Positions 45,834 through 57,873 of a DNA stretch of 64,000 nt are shown here, in pieces. The translations under genes and the position numbers were made by a program. How positions within the stretch are numbered: position 1 is the stretch's first letter; each line of letters begins with the position of its first letter. Location: positions 4,672,485-4,736,484 of the forward strand of contig NW_015622542.1 in assembly GCF_000835495.1 (NCBI RefSeq), in the 5' to 3' direction. Origin of the DNA: Cladophialophora immunda. Lineage: Eukaryota > Ascomycota > Eurotiomycetes > Chaetothyriales > Herpotrichiellaceae. A model generated the notes under the pieces. It saw only the letters and a list, made by a program, of their open reading frames with translations, did no database searches and was not told the origin of the DNA.

Positions 45834-46795
45834 TCAAATGCATCTTCCTCCGTCGACCTCCATACATATACCAGTAATGAAATCGGCATCATCGCTCGCG
45901 AGGTAACATGCGGCATTAGCCACGTCTCTCCCCTCTGTAAACCTACCCAGCGGGATAGAGGCTAGAATGGGGGCGCGATTCTCCGCGGTATCTGGTTTAC
46001 CTAGAACCTTGGGGAGCCTTTCGAGCCGCGAACAGATTAGTCAATGGCTCGCAAATCTTCTTACCGCTGTGCTTCTACACGACGGGTGGGGATAGGGGAG
46101 CTCACATTCCCGTTTCTCCCAGGGCTGGGAGTATGGCATTGAATCGAATCTTGTTGGGAGCGTATTCCACGCCTAGGCTCTTCGTCATGATGCTCACGGC
46201 CCCTTTGGTGGTCGAGTACCACGTCACCCCAGGCCTGGGTCTCGAGGCACCCGTGCTCGACAGGTTGACAAAGTTTCCCCCTTCGCCGCGGGCCTGCAGA
46301 TAGGGCACAATGACCTTGCAGCTCCAGAAGAGGGATTTCACGTTGATCCGCATGAGACGGTCGAATTCTTCTTCCTCGACCTCGTGGCTCGGCGTGTTGT
46401 TGTAGATGACCCCGGCGTTGTTCACGACAATGTCGAGCTTGCCGAACTTGTTCAATGCGGTCTCAAGGGCTTGGTTCCATGTTTCCACCTTGGAAACGTC
46501 GCCTATGACTGCCACGACGCTGCCGTCCGGGTAAGATTTGACCACGCTGTCGGAGATTGCAGGGCTGATGTCCACTGCGACAATCTTGGCCCCCTCTCGA
46601 TGAAACTTCTGGGTTATGGCTAGGCGGCGGCAATAATAAGCACATTGATTTCCCGGACACGCTGGGTCGACGGGGGAAGAAGGTATATATACCAGATCCA
46701 AAGCCCATGCCGGCGCCTGTCACCAAGGCAACCTTTCCATGAAGCTGGCCCAGGCGAGATGCTTCAACAGAGGCATCGGTCGTGCTTCCTGCCAT
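45834..46795 (-). CDS. Short-chain dehydrogenase/reductase (SDR)
   Basis: NAD(P)-dependent oxidoreductase of the classical SDR family, 266 aa. Three exons on the minus strand: 46795-46693, 46619-46106, 46017-45834, with introns of 73 and 88 nt. Motifs: cofactor loop TGAGMGFGSG just before the first intron, NNAG (VVNNAGVIYNN), catalytic YSTTK, and the C-terminal IPLGRFTEGRDVANAACYLASDDADFITG ending in EVDGGRCI, the usual SDR close. The second junction (within ETGM/LPKVLGKP) is well supported by family pattern. Divergent from the acyl-CoA ligase, suggesting a shared pathway. Confidence 0.92.
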
Positions 46796-47349
46796 GGTTA
46801 CAAAAGGTCCTCTACCCAGAATCAGGACGTCTAGGGCAAAAGTTGTTTCTCCGGGTCGCTTCGTCTCGCCAATCTACCATGGTATGTAGCTTATATCCTA
46901 TGTGCATATATCGACGTATCCTAGTTGGAGATGTTTGACCCCCCAGCGGCCCCGCTGATGCCCCCACTCAAAATCCCCCTTTTCCCCGGACTCACAATCG
47001 AAGGCCGAGTTCCGCGGCTGACGATGCCTTTCGGCTCATGATTTTCCGGACCTGGAGAGAGATTTGGGGCTGTCGAGACTCCAGAGGTGGGGAGAGGTCA
47101 GCCATCAACGCGAACTCCAACATCCTCACCAGCCGAGAAGGCCACAAGAAGCGTGCAGAAAGTTTATCCGCCCCAAACTCACGCCCGCAAGTTGGAATGT
47201 TTATGTACTCTCAAACCCTTCTTCAAGTGCTGGCGGCATCTCGACCGACGCGAACAAGAAAAGCTGGTTGAACCTGTTACTCTTTCAAAGGGAGGTCCCT
47301 ACCGCAAGATCATCGGCCATTCAGTCATTCGGACGCTGCTCACTCAACC
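46796..47349. promoter_or_regulatory. Divergent promoter, SDR / acyl-CoA ligase
   Basis: 554 bp between the start codons of the two enzymes. No definite operator seen; the arrangement suggests co-regulation. Confidence 0.5.
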
Positions 47350-49202
47350 ATGCCTCAAAAATCTCCCTTTGCGATCAATATACCTCCCACAGATCTTCTC
47401 ACGTACCTTTTCCCACCGGACGCAAAGCCTTCGACTCAGCCGCTCTACATCTCTGCTGATGAGCCTTCTCGACATTCATTATCTCCAGCGGAGACGCTCG
47501 TCTGGGTCAAGCGGCTGGCGCTTGGATTACAGCGGATTCTCGGGGTGACAGAACGTAGCACAGAGTCAAAAACCGGATTCACGATTATGATGTTTACTCC
47601 CAATCATATCTTTGTCCCTGTTGTCTATTTGGCTGCTATCGCTGCAGGGGGGATATTCAGTGGCTGTAGTGTAAGCTTTGGTGTCAATGGTAAGCGATGT
47701 CTTGATTGTTGTCCTTCTTGAAGCTCTTGTCGTGAACTACTAAAATGAAAGATGCGTTCTACAGAGGTGACATCTCAATTGCAAAATACCGGAACAGAGG
47801 TATTCCTCGTTTACCCGAAATATTTGAACGTGGCTCTTGCGGCTGCCAAAAAGGCGGGCTTGTCGAGGGACAGAATCTTTCTCCTCGACCAAATTCCTCA
47901 CCCAGAAACTGATGGAATCCGCGATTTCCGTTCGATCCTGGCCACCGTGGATGAAGCTCAAAACTGGCAGTGGAAAAGACTGAACGGGGACGAAGCAAAG
48001 AACACAACAGCCGTCCTCAATTACTCTTCTGGGTAGGTCTCTGTTGCATCGTGTCCGGGATATTCAGGGTCTTCTGGGAAGTCTGAGAATTCTGGATAAC
48101 TGAATACTGACATGATCATAGAACGACCGGACTTCCGAAGGGTGTCCGAATCAGCCACACCAATCTGATCGCCAATGTGTCTCAGTCGATTTATATGCGC
48201 GATCTAGAACAGCCGTATACGCCATCGACCCGGCCCCAAGAGCGCTGGCTAGGGTTTCTTCCTCTCTCTCACGCCTATGGACAGTTATGGACTATTCTCG
48301 CCGCTCTAAAGACGCTATCACCAGTCTATATAATGGCACAGTTCCACTACGTGGAGTTTCTCCAACACATCCAGACCCACGCAATCACTCACTTACAGAC
48401 TGCCCCGCCGGTGCTGGTGATGCTCGCCAAGAGGCCCGAGACGGAAAATTACGACATCAGCTCCTTGCGCAACATTCTCTGCGGCGCGGCACCCCTGAGC
48501 GAGGAATTGCAAAACGAAGTCACCTCGAAACTCAATGGAGGAAGAGTCGTACAGACGTGGGGAATGACAGAAGTGACGTGCTCAGCGCTCCACATGCCGG
48601 GCGGAAGGGACGATCGAAGTGGCAGTGTCGGCTACATCGATCCCAACTGTGAGATCAAACTGCTGGATGATTCCGGGGCGGAGGTCGCCGCGGGCGAAAG
48701 AGGCGAGATCCACGTGCGTGGGCCCAATATATGCCAGGGCTACTGGAGGAATGAAGGGGCAACTCGTGACCTCTTTGACCAGGATGGGTTCCTCCGGACT
48801 GGAGACATCGCTGTCAGGAACAATGAAGGCCTCTACTGGATCGTGGATCGGAAAAAGGAGCTGATCAAGGTCAAGGGTTTGCAAGTTGCGCCGGCCGAGC
48901 TGGAAGCAGCGCTTCTGGAGCATGACGCCGTTGCCGACGCGGCAGTGGTGGGTGTCAAGGTCGGACGAGATGGCGACGAGGCGCCCAGAGCATACGTGGT
49001 GCTGAAAGACAAGTCCAAGGGGAAGCTATCTGCTGATGGTCTTGCACAATGGCTGCAGGGCAGGGTGGCAAAGCACAAGTATCTCACCGGCGGAGTGATT
49101 TTTATTGAAGAGGTGCCAAAAAGTCCCAGTGGAAAGATCCAACGAAAGCTCATACGAGAATGGGCAGCCAAGGACTCGTCCACGGTCAAAGCGAGGCTGT
49201 GA
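47350..49202 (+). CDS. Acyl/4-coumarate-type CoA ligase, peroxisomal PTS1
   Basis: ATP-dependent AMP-forming ligase that activates a carboxylic acid as its CoA thioester. Exons 47350-47689, 47765-48032 and 48122-49202, 562 aa. The AMP-binding motif SSGTTGLPKG spans the second intron. Other motifs: GAAPLSEEL, QTWGMTEVTC, GYWRNEGAT, FLRTGDIA, DRKKELIKVKGLQVAPAELE, and the catalytic lysine region PKSPSGKIQRK. The protein ends in ARL, a PTS1-type peroxisomal signal, which suits delivery of the CoA ester to beta-oxidation. It resembles fungal 4-coumarate-CoA-ligase-like enzymes; the true substrate could be an aromatic or medium-chain acid. Lies between the divergent SDR and the lactonase-like gene. 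Confidence 0.93.
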
Positions 49203-50241
49203 GTGGGTTGGGGCTTCTTTCTTTTTACTTTCCCCTGCAGTGGCTGGGTATTGAGTCTCTGAGAAAGACAACACGAATTGCTTCTCGTTCGCCCACTCCG
49301 CGACCAAAGACTGTGATCAAAGGGTATAGACAACAGGTAGAGAGCAGAGTATTGTGGCACGAGAAGCAAATCGTCCGCATTCTTAAATCACAATTAAGAT
49401 AGTAGAGCAAAAGGAATCAGCGGTAAAACATGACCTGGCAGATAAGCAGACATATATGAAAGGCTCTAACCCGCAAGTGATAGAGTAATTCGTTCACAGC
49501 CGAATTGCTTCCAAATACTTGGCAAAAGGTCCCGCGGTATCTAGTATCTCCATGTCGTTACCATGGTATCTGGCCTTCTGCTTCTAAGAGTTAATATTTA
49601 GTGATCTCTTCAGGTGCCGAGTTCGTCGTACCTTGCTCACAGCCCCCTGAATACGAGAGACAGGATGAGAAGAAGAAGGCGTCTAAATTTCCTAGCACAA
49701 ATCTGGAAAATCCGTCCCTGTAGAGAGCGATACTTTCCACTATATAGCGGACGCTACAAAGATCGTTGCACAAAACTGTGGACTGTAGTGTCGATGGAGC
49801 TCCCAAGAGTAGATATGCATTCAGAAAGAGCTACAAATGATTTCATACGGAGCAAACACCCAATCGGAGAGCTGACCATGGCTATGCCTAGGCTTCCCGA
49901 CACGCTCAGATGCACCAGATATGCAGGACTACGGAAATATACACCCTTATTTTACATGCCGTCCTCCTTCAAGCCGAGGGATGGTGTAGGAATCTACCAG
50001 TTGAACAGCGGGGAGATCTGGGGAAGACAACAGATCCGGGGAGGTAGTTTCAGTTGCACGGGGATAGTCCCTCATAGTCGTTATTCATCGATCCAAAGTT
50101 TAGGACGTGGTCCTGAAGGAGTATAAGTACTGGGTACACTCCATGTTTCTTTCATTTCATTACTTCACTCTAACTTGATATTGCTCTCCCCTGTTCTTCC
50201 CCAACAATACACTGTTTGTCATATTGCCTACATCACCATAA
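49203..50241. other. Intergenic, no gene seen
   Basis: 1.04 kb between same-strand genes. A frame at 49614-50126 has no domain. Promoter of the lactonase-like gene expected near 50150-50240. Confidence 0.4.
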
Positions 50242-51383
50242 ATGTCAACAAATATGTCTGCCATTCAGAAAGCAATCGAAGCTGGCGCAGTGGCCGCAAA
50301 GGTCTCGAATGTCTGCCCAGAAGGTACACGGATGTATCTGCTCGAGGTTGGCTGGCTCGAAGCCGACGATGGCTGGGTCGTGCGTGGCGCCAATACGAGC
50401 ACAATGAGCACCCGAGACAAAAGCTTCGTCAACAAACGTCGCCGGTTGCCAATGTACTGCGTGTTGATTGATCATCCGCACGAGGGGCTCATCCTCTGGG
50501 AGACCGGGAGCGGCGTGGACTATCCCACCGTCTGGGGACCGGCCGTGGCGGATGTCTTCTCGCGCATCGAGTACAAGCCAGAGCACGAGCTCAAAGCCGC
50601 CGTTGAGGCCACGGGACACAAGCTCGAGGAGATCAAGAAGATCATCATCGGCCATCTCCACCTCGACCATGCGGGCGGGCTAGACCAATTCTTCGACCGG
50701 AAGGATGTCGAAATATGGGTTCATGATAAAGAGTTGAGGTCTGCATATTGGTCCATCGCCACCGGTGCCGACGACCTCGTATACCTTAAGCATTACATGA
50801 GGTACGGATGAGAGCTTTCTTTCTCCTTTATTTCACATCCATGATCACTGTTGAACCGTTTCCGCTCACGAGTATATCAATCAGGCTCGACCTCAACTGG
50901 AAGGTTTTCGACGATCGGACCTTCGACTTCTGCCAGGGCATTACCCTGCACCACCTGCCGGGACACACAGACGGTAATCTCGCCCTAGATTCCATCCATA
51001 GCGCTAACAACCAAAGCTTCCTTAACGTAGCAAGGCTGATACTCATCTCGTTCAGGTCTCATCGGGCTCCAGCTCAATCTTTTGGACAGCGGCACTTTCT
51101 TCTTCGTCAGCGATCATTGCCATGTCATCGAGAACGTGAGTTGGTCCCTTTCTTCCGATCCATCAATAAATGGGAGTACTGAATCTAACCCTTCCCCATT
51201 TGATAGTGGCGTGATGGGATCCCGCAGGGCTGGCTAGCTCGTGATCATCCAGCATGGTTCAATAGCACTCAGCGCCTGAAGCAGCTCCAGAAGATAACCA
51301 AGGGAAGAGTCATCCCTGGCCACGACGAAGGGGTCTTCCTGCAATTACAAGCGGAGGTCAAGGTCAAAAACTATCTTACCTGA
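50242..51383 (+). CDS. Metallo-beta-lactamase-fold hydrolase (lactonase-like)
   Basis: Four exons: 50242-50801, 50885-50973, 51056-51135, 51207-51383, 301 aa. The dinuclear metal site is complete: HLHLDH (residues 138-143, in GHLHLDHAGG), His214 (LPGHTDG), the bridging Asp in FVSDHCHV, and the C-terminal IPGHDEG histidine. The GHLHLDHAGGLDQF block and overall length match the N-acyl-homoserine-lactone lactonase branch rather than glyoxalase II. No signal peptide, so cytosolic. It probably opens a lactone or lactam ring. All four exons join in phase with good splice sites. An alternative start is the ATG at 50254. Downstream of the CoA ligase and upstream of a Zn2Cys6 gene on the same strand. 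Confidence 0.9.
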
Positions 51384-52777
51384 GATGGAACGGTATGAGT
51401 ACACCGGTGCAGTGTAGAGCCTCTTCGAAACGACTCGAATAGGATAGCAGGGGTTGCAGAGCCCGAGGACGAGGGTATTGCCTGAAGGAGGTACTTGGTC
51501 GTATTTTGTCTGCAACGTAGAGCACCGTGAGTGGATAAGGCAGAGCGACCTAGCCCAAAGTAGGTGGACTAGTCCTAGGATAGTAAAGCCTAATCGGCTT
51601 AGCCAATAATCATTGCAGTTAGGATCCAGTTAGCCTGCAGTCCGGCAGCATGAGAGGGAGCCTCGGCCCCGGAAATTCAAATTCCGGATGGGCGAGTCCA
51701 CCAAGTGTCTCTGCCTCATTCATGATATCCTTCCGCCCCTGTCAAACAGAAGTGGACTGTTGTAAGAACCAGACCCAATAAATGCACATGGAGACAGTCC
51801 AGATGCTAATCACCTCTTCAAAGCAAGGCACGGCATCACCATGACCCTCGAGGGGTTCGGACGGCTTTATCTGTCCCCTCTCGATTGAGTCGGAGCAAAT
51901 CTAAGGACGACTCTCAGAAATCTTGGCCCAATGTAAATTTCAGATACTTCAGTGCTCTGACAGGTGTCTCTTACGCTCCACATCATTGTTAATTGTTTTG
52001 TTTGGTTGATACGCCGCAGGTGGTTCAGGTGCTGCCAGCGTGTAAGTGGATTCTCCAATCCGCCAGAGCCCAACGGGATGCTTGAAGGTGCAGCTTTATA
52101 GCAGTGGAACATTGTTCTCTTAAGGGAACCTGTTTTGACTCTCTTCGGGTCCACAGGAGAATTCATGCCCGGTCTATGTGCAGACTCCTTTTGAGTCAGA
52201 ATTGAGCTTATTCGGCACCTGGGCAATACATTTCTGACTGTCCTCTTCGATATTTTAGTTGGTGCGACTCAACATCTGGCATCACTCGCTAACACCCCTT
52301 CTTCCTCTATCCTAGCATTTGATCAACATTCGAGATACCGTTACAATAACTTTGCTCCATTGTTAATAGGCATGATAGGTTCAAGCGATCACTGTTCGCC
52401 TCGGAATAATGGAGGAATTGCTCAGCTCTGTATATTGTAGTAGGGAAGAGTACCCCAGCGACTCCATCCGCGCAAGGCTGTGATGATTAAGTGGTTTTAT
52501 TGCGTAGAATACAAGTGTTGGCCCAGACGGCGCGAACAGCGGCTGGCCGACATCCGCCACGCATGTCCGAGGAAACTCGGAAGGCCACTAGCCCCTCATC
52601 ATTCCCATCCCCGATTCCCCGTACGGAACGTCGTGTGGGGTTCAGCACTGGCTCCGTCATCAACCGCGCTGCTCTTCATTGTCGGAACTCTCGAATCTGC
52701 AGGGAATAACTCAAGTCTGGATCTTGCAGCTTGCAGTCTTGTTTGCCCTGCCTAGATCAACGCCCGAATGAGACAAG
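51384..52777. other. Intergenic, regulator promoter
   Basis: 1.39 kb. Open frames at 51867-52226 (-) and 52480-52755 (+) have no recognisable content. Nothing else seen. Confidence 0.4.
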
Positions 52778-54955
52778 ATGCGAAATGTTGCCGGCGAAAG
52801 TTCAGAAGCACGAAAAATCACCCGCGCAACGGTAGCATGCGCCGCATGCCGCCAGAAGAAAGTCAAGGTAGATGCAAGCGCAAAAAGATAGCCACACAGT
52901 AGGAGCTGCCACTAATGTCTGAAAGTGTGTTATAAGCGAAGGTGAAGAAGCATGTACTTCTTGTCGGGATCACAAATTGGAATGCATCATTCTGAACGAT
53001 GATCGCCGCAAACAGTGAGACCACCCCCGAACGGATCGTGGCCGTGGTTGGCTGACAGCGAATGATAGTAAGCTGTCTCGAGCGTATGTCAATGTGTTGC
53101 AAGATCGCATTCGGCATCTCGAGTCGTTTGTTCAACAAATGGGGCATCAAAACCCCGTGGTGGTCGGGCCAGCCAACAATGATCAGGAGCCGCCGCCGGC
53201 CAGTGACGAAGACGTGTCACCAAGTCCGCATCTAGAGCCGCTTCGCGAAATATCCTTTGAAATGCCAACAACGGGTGAAGAGCCTCTACACTCGGGAGGG
53301 CTTGATGACTGGAGAGCAAGCAATGCCGACCTATTACTTGGAGACGAGTCGTTGCCGTTATCTCAAAGCACAACCTCCCAAGAGGAAGATGTGCTGCTGG
53401 AGGAAGCTTACTGGTCGGGCCAAAACGCAGTGTTTCCTCTGGTGATAAAGCCTTTGTTTATAGCCGACCGAGCATCAAAAAGGCCTCGATACTACTCACG
53501 AGCGCTTCAGATGTGCATGATTGCGATAGCAGCCCGCTGTTCTAGCGCTGTTAGCTCCTCGCGACAACGTCAACTTCACTCGACAGCACGCCAGAAGCTC
53601 CGTGTCGAAGACAATCAGGACAACAGTCTGGCAAGCGTGCAAAGTCTTTTGTTGTTCGCAGATCTAGAATGCGCCATCGGGAACTTGGCGCAAGCCAGCA
53701 CACTCCACTGTAAGGTTCCCACTCTGTGAGCCACCTGTTCACGGCTCAAATATCCTTGGAATATCCCAAGCTAACCTCACCTCGTTCAGTCAAAGCAGGA
53801 GAGACGTTGAATCAGATGCTCGGGATGTCGATTACCCTACCTGCAACAACCTCGCCGCTGGCTCAGGAGGCCATCTGGCGCACGGTAACTTTCTATACCG
53901 TCACCTCTCAGTGCGGACTTGCCACTTGAACCAGGAAAACCATCGCGTGTTTTGACTGATCTGATCTTAGGCTTTGGTATATCCTCGACAACCCAAGACC
54001 CTGTCGACCGCCAGGACAACACGAGCACATCGAGAAGTTCCTGTCCAAGGAACTGCCGCAACAGGGACCTTATGACGCATATTCTCAGTCAAGGGTATCC
54101 ATCCGTGATATCTGGGTCGACTTGATGCGGATTTCCACAGCGGCCATTACCCTAGAGCGGTCTTCGATGTCAAATACTGACCGTACACTCGAATTGGAAT
54201 CGTTAGCTAGATTGGACGCAGAATGCCATGACTGGTACTGTGGGCTTCCGTGGGATTTGAGATGCACGTCAAAGAGCCGGTCTCCGCCTCCGGCAGAATT
54301 CTTCGCATTATTGTAAGTCTTTATTCACACCGGATGGACGTGTTTGCGGTGTTATTCACTGCGCACGGCGCCTGCCGCAGCAAGAACCCCTGCCTGACGA
54401 GAGAGACTTCTTCCCCTGGAAAGAAAACGTGCTCACTATTTGTTCAGAATGTGTTACCATTCCACGCTGATCGTCTTACATCGGCAAAAGGCGGGCTATC
54501 GCATGACTGATACCAGCGTGGGTGAAGAGTCCTTCTCGCCGGCAACACCGCTGTCGTCCATTTCTCGATCTATATGCTTGAAGAATGCGGTCAGACTATC
54601 TGAGGTCCTTAGCCACTACCGGCAACGCTATCAACTGTCTCACTTGGGCCCTCGGGTAGTCTTGTTCCTTGGGGTTGCATCAGCCACACTGGCCGCGGAA
54701 ATCTACGACGTGGAGAACGGACCCGAACGGGAGTCAGAGAAACAGCACCTTTCGTCCCTGTTGGATGCTTTCAAGGACATTTCGGAAAATACGCAGCTGG
54801 CAGAACAGCCAGCGAGGTTGCTCTCCAGATTCATAAACACCCCAGCAGTGCCAGAGTGGAACTTAGACTTGGCCGCGGACACAGACTTGTTGGCTCACCT
54901 AGCGACGCCTTTCACGGATCTGAGCAATTTAGAACAAGGAGGGCAGTTTCCCTAG
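52778..54955 (+). CDS. Zn2Cys6 transcription factor, cluster-associated
   Basis: Nuclear regulator, 580 aa in six exons: 52778-52867, 52926-53014, 53069-53709, 53790-53910, 53971-54312, 54406-54955. The first intron falls inside the zinc cluster: Cys21, 24 on exon 1 and Cys31, 40, 43, 50 on exon 2 (ACAACRQKKVK/CVISEGEEACTSCRDHKLEC). A short coiled-coil linker follows (LQDRIRHLESFVQQM). The middle homology region includes AYWSGQNAVFPLVIKPLF, ARCSSAVSS and WVDLMRISTAAITLERS. The acceptor at 54405 is the weakest point; the C-terminal HYLFRMCYHSTLIVLHR fits the family well. Convergent with a second regulator that has lost its cluster. Likely controls the neighbouring SDR/ligase/lactonase genes (inference). 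Confidence 0.85.
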
Positions 54956-55108
54956 CCCAGAAGCAATTATATCTAAAGTGACAAAGTCTCATCTCGACCG
55001 CATCTCCGTCCCCCACGATTACGAACGTATACGACAGCTGTGGAAGTTGTGCGAGGCTCGCCAATACCTTTTCGCCACTTGTCTCTACTCGAACATTACA
55101 TAGTCATT

Positions 55109-57093
55109 TTACATTTTCTCGTCGCTGGAAAGAGACAAGTCAACTGCCCCGGCCACAAGATCCAGGATTTCTGAATCTTCCTCTTCGCCCGGAGAAGCCA
55201 CAGGCTTCGCATGCGGAATGCGGACATCGGGGCCCGCGGATCGGGCCCGTTTCGTGGCTCGCGAGGGAGAATGTTGCCCCTGGTTTGATATGAGGCTTGA
55301 GACCCAGCTTAGAAGGCGGTACGTGGGTTGGACACCGCAGAGGCGCTCGGCCAAGGCATTCAACGAGATCATAATGTCCGAACGCTGGTTAACGCTGAGA
55401 CACGAAGATTTCCCCCCAGTAGCATGCCAGTCCAGCTCACATACGGCCAGAGGCAGGGCGATCCAGGCGGTACTAATGGTTTTGTGACAGACCCCCGTTA
55501 GCCAAGGTACATGACGTGTGGGTTCACTCTCATGTGCAGCAGAAAAGCCTGTATTGTACTCACATGGCAAGTGGGACATGCTCGACTCTGCTTTCAGAGA
55601 AGATCTTGTATACTGTCTTTACGACTTTGGCAGATGCTTCCTTCACCTTTGCGGCTGCCAGAGTGCGGAATTGCGTTCCAAAGCGGGATTCTGGTTGAAT
55701 AACCTTCAAGTACGGTCGATAGAGAGCGGCAAAGAGCGAACTATGTCCACTGTCAGCAAACAGACGAAATGGTCAAAGGGCTCGACGTATAGAGGCAGTT
55801 GAAGCTCGACGTACAGGTTGACCAGCTGCGGCATGCGCAATGGTACCTTGCTCATGTCTACGGACTCCCGAGCCATGGCACCGGCCATGTCTTGTTTGAA
55901 CCTGACTTTCCACTCCTTGAGTCGAGATTCATAGGCCGAACACTGCAACATTTCGTCCAGCAGCAAGTCGTGGTCTGAATCCCCAGATGAGGAGACATCG
56001 CGCCATTCCCGCTGGAACTTGCGGTCCACGTGGAACGTGCCGATGTCGTTGATCAACTGCGTCAGATCGCACATCCAAATGAACGCCGCCATCATGATCC
56101 GCTTCGATTCCGCCCCCATGAACTGCGGCAGGACGGCTTCGGCGCCAAAGTCCATGGTTGTGACTGGTCCCCAGCGCGATTCGACCTTGTGCAGGCGATG
56201 GAGGCGTCGGAGCCCGACACTGACCAGACGGTCCCGCAGGACGCAGCACCACCAGATGATCTTGCGCCGCGAGAACATTGTGCCGCTGTCGTAGTCCGGA
56301 TCCTCCAGCCTGGCTTGCCTGGCGTGGAGAAAGGCCCGGGCCACCCAGCGAGAGTTCACCTGGGTGTCTAGGTTGAAGGGGCTCCAGTAGCTAAGCAACA
56401 CGCAGACGCAGGTCAGGGTCGTGGGATTCGTCGAGGTGAAACTGTTGTTGTACAGTGACTAGATACCACATCTCAGGTATTTAACAGCCATATTCTCACT
56501 CCCCTCCGGATCGAAGAAGAATCGTTGCATGCACACATACCTTGACGTGCCCGAGCAATGCGTTTTGGCCTTCAAGGATGGTCGAGACGGAGCTTTTCGC
56601 CAGCTCTGACTTTTCCACGTGCTACGTGCAGATGTGAGAAGCTTCGCATTGGAAAGGGGAGAGAAAGGTTGGGCTTCTGCCAGAGCAAGGGGGCTCAACT
56701 GACCGCAAATCCCACAAACATCATAGCCATGAAGAGCATGACGTCGAATCGGAGGAATAAATCTCTTTCCCGTCTGCACTCACGGTATATTTTGGCAAAT
56801 TCGTACTCATCCACGACCGGACAAAGGGGGTGAACGTGGCGGAAATACAACACCACGACCTTGTCGCGCAATTCCTTCGGTAGTAGTCGTCCAAGTTCGC
56901 CGATCAAGGTCTCAGGAACCCTTGTAAGAACACGCGGCTCTGCCGGTTCAAACAGTTCTGCGTTGGCCGTCGCAACGGGAAGGCCTTCGCCGTAGGCGTA
57001 GCCTGGTTGGTGATCCTCCAGACAGACGATAGATTCACTTGATGGCGTGGACGCGTCCGAGTTGGTCTTGCAAAGCGATAGAGCCGTGGTCAT
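55109..57093 (-). CDS. CTF1-like fungal regulator lacking the zinc cluster
   Basis: Middle-homology-region protein resembling cutinase transcription factor 1 beta. Five exons on the minus strand: 57093-56704, 56621-56541, 56458-55815, 55749-55564, 55472-55109, 554 aa. Markers: ELRDKVVVLYFRHVHPLCPVVDEYEF, FDVMLFMAMMFVGFA, VLLSYWSPFNLDTQ, the RRKIIWWCCVLRDRLVSVGLRR block and LFAALYRPYL. Each junction restores family sequence. From the ATG at 57093 there is no Zn2Cys6 motif, so either an upstream exon is missing from the model or the protein is a cluster-less cofactor or repressor. A degenerate cysteine-containing open segment lies upstream at 57497-57611. The C-terminus holds a basic ATKRARSAG patch and an acidic end. 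Confidence 0.82.
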
Positions 57094-57873
57094 GTCGATT
57101 CCTGTTCGTCAGATGTTAGGGCCCGGGGCCGCAACGACACAAAAGGTGGACAAGAGCAGAAGCAACAACACAAGCGTACCGGGGTCAGAGAGGAGGGCCC
57201 TGTGTGCTCGATCTGCCTTCAAGTTCACCTCCCGCGCCGGCCTGGCTTCAGCAGGGAGTTGGAACAACGACTGCTCGAGGCCGTCCTCATGGCCGTCACC
57301 GTCCCAGATCCATCCGAGTTCTTCAGCGCACAGCCATTCTTCGTCCTGTGCAGGTTCATCTCGCTGGCATAGGGTCCCTGGAGATACTTTGCGTTTGTTC
57401 CCGTCAGTGGATTCGAGCAACGCACAGAGCTCCACGGCCCGTGTGGTCGATGATGATGGTATGGATGGATCTGGGTTCTGGATGGTGGGTACTTACCAGT
57501 CTCGTGGGGCCAGCCTTCCATTGCAGATTCGAGCCGTCTGGCACGAGTCCTACAACTTGGGCTTTTGTCCCAGCCAAGTTGAACAAATTTGACCGTCTTG
57601 CACTTTTTACATTGGGTTGTAGGTGAAACCTGGTGCCAGGTGTTGATCCGAAGATAACCGCTGCGCTGTTATGTGTAGATCTGCCTATCACGACGGGGGA
57701 ACGGAACATCGAGTTTGGCTACGGCAAAGTCCCCGTTGCACGGCGTGGGGGCCAAAGCTATTGATTTCTCCAATTCTGTATAGCACTGAGTTTCTTGGGT
57801 TCATTCTACGCGCCGTGGTAGTCATCTTCATTGTAATCATTAGGTTCATCTGCTCAAATAGGTATACTACTAT
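57094..57873. other. Intergenic with possible degenerate upstream exon
   Basis: 780 bp. On the minus strand 57611-57497 an open segment reads CKKCKTVKF...KSPSCRTRARRLE and ends at a good donor (GTAAGT). This recalls a zinc cluster but only three of six cysteines are present. No clean splice to the regulator at 57093 was found. Confidence 0.35.

Noticed and set aside
50242..51383. Reading the MBL-fold enzyme as a proven quorum-quenching AHL lactonase
   Set aside because: The motif set fits that branch, but fungal members act on varied lactones and lactams, so only the fold and metal site are claimed.
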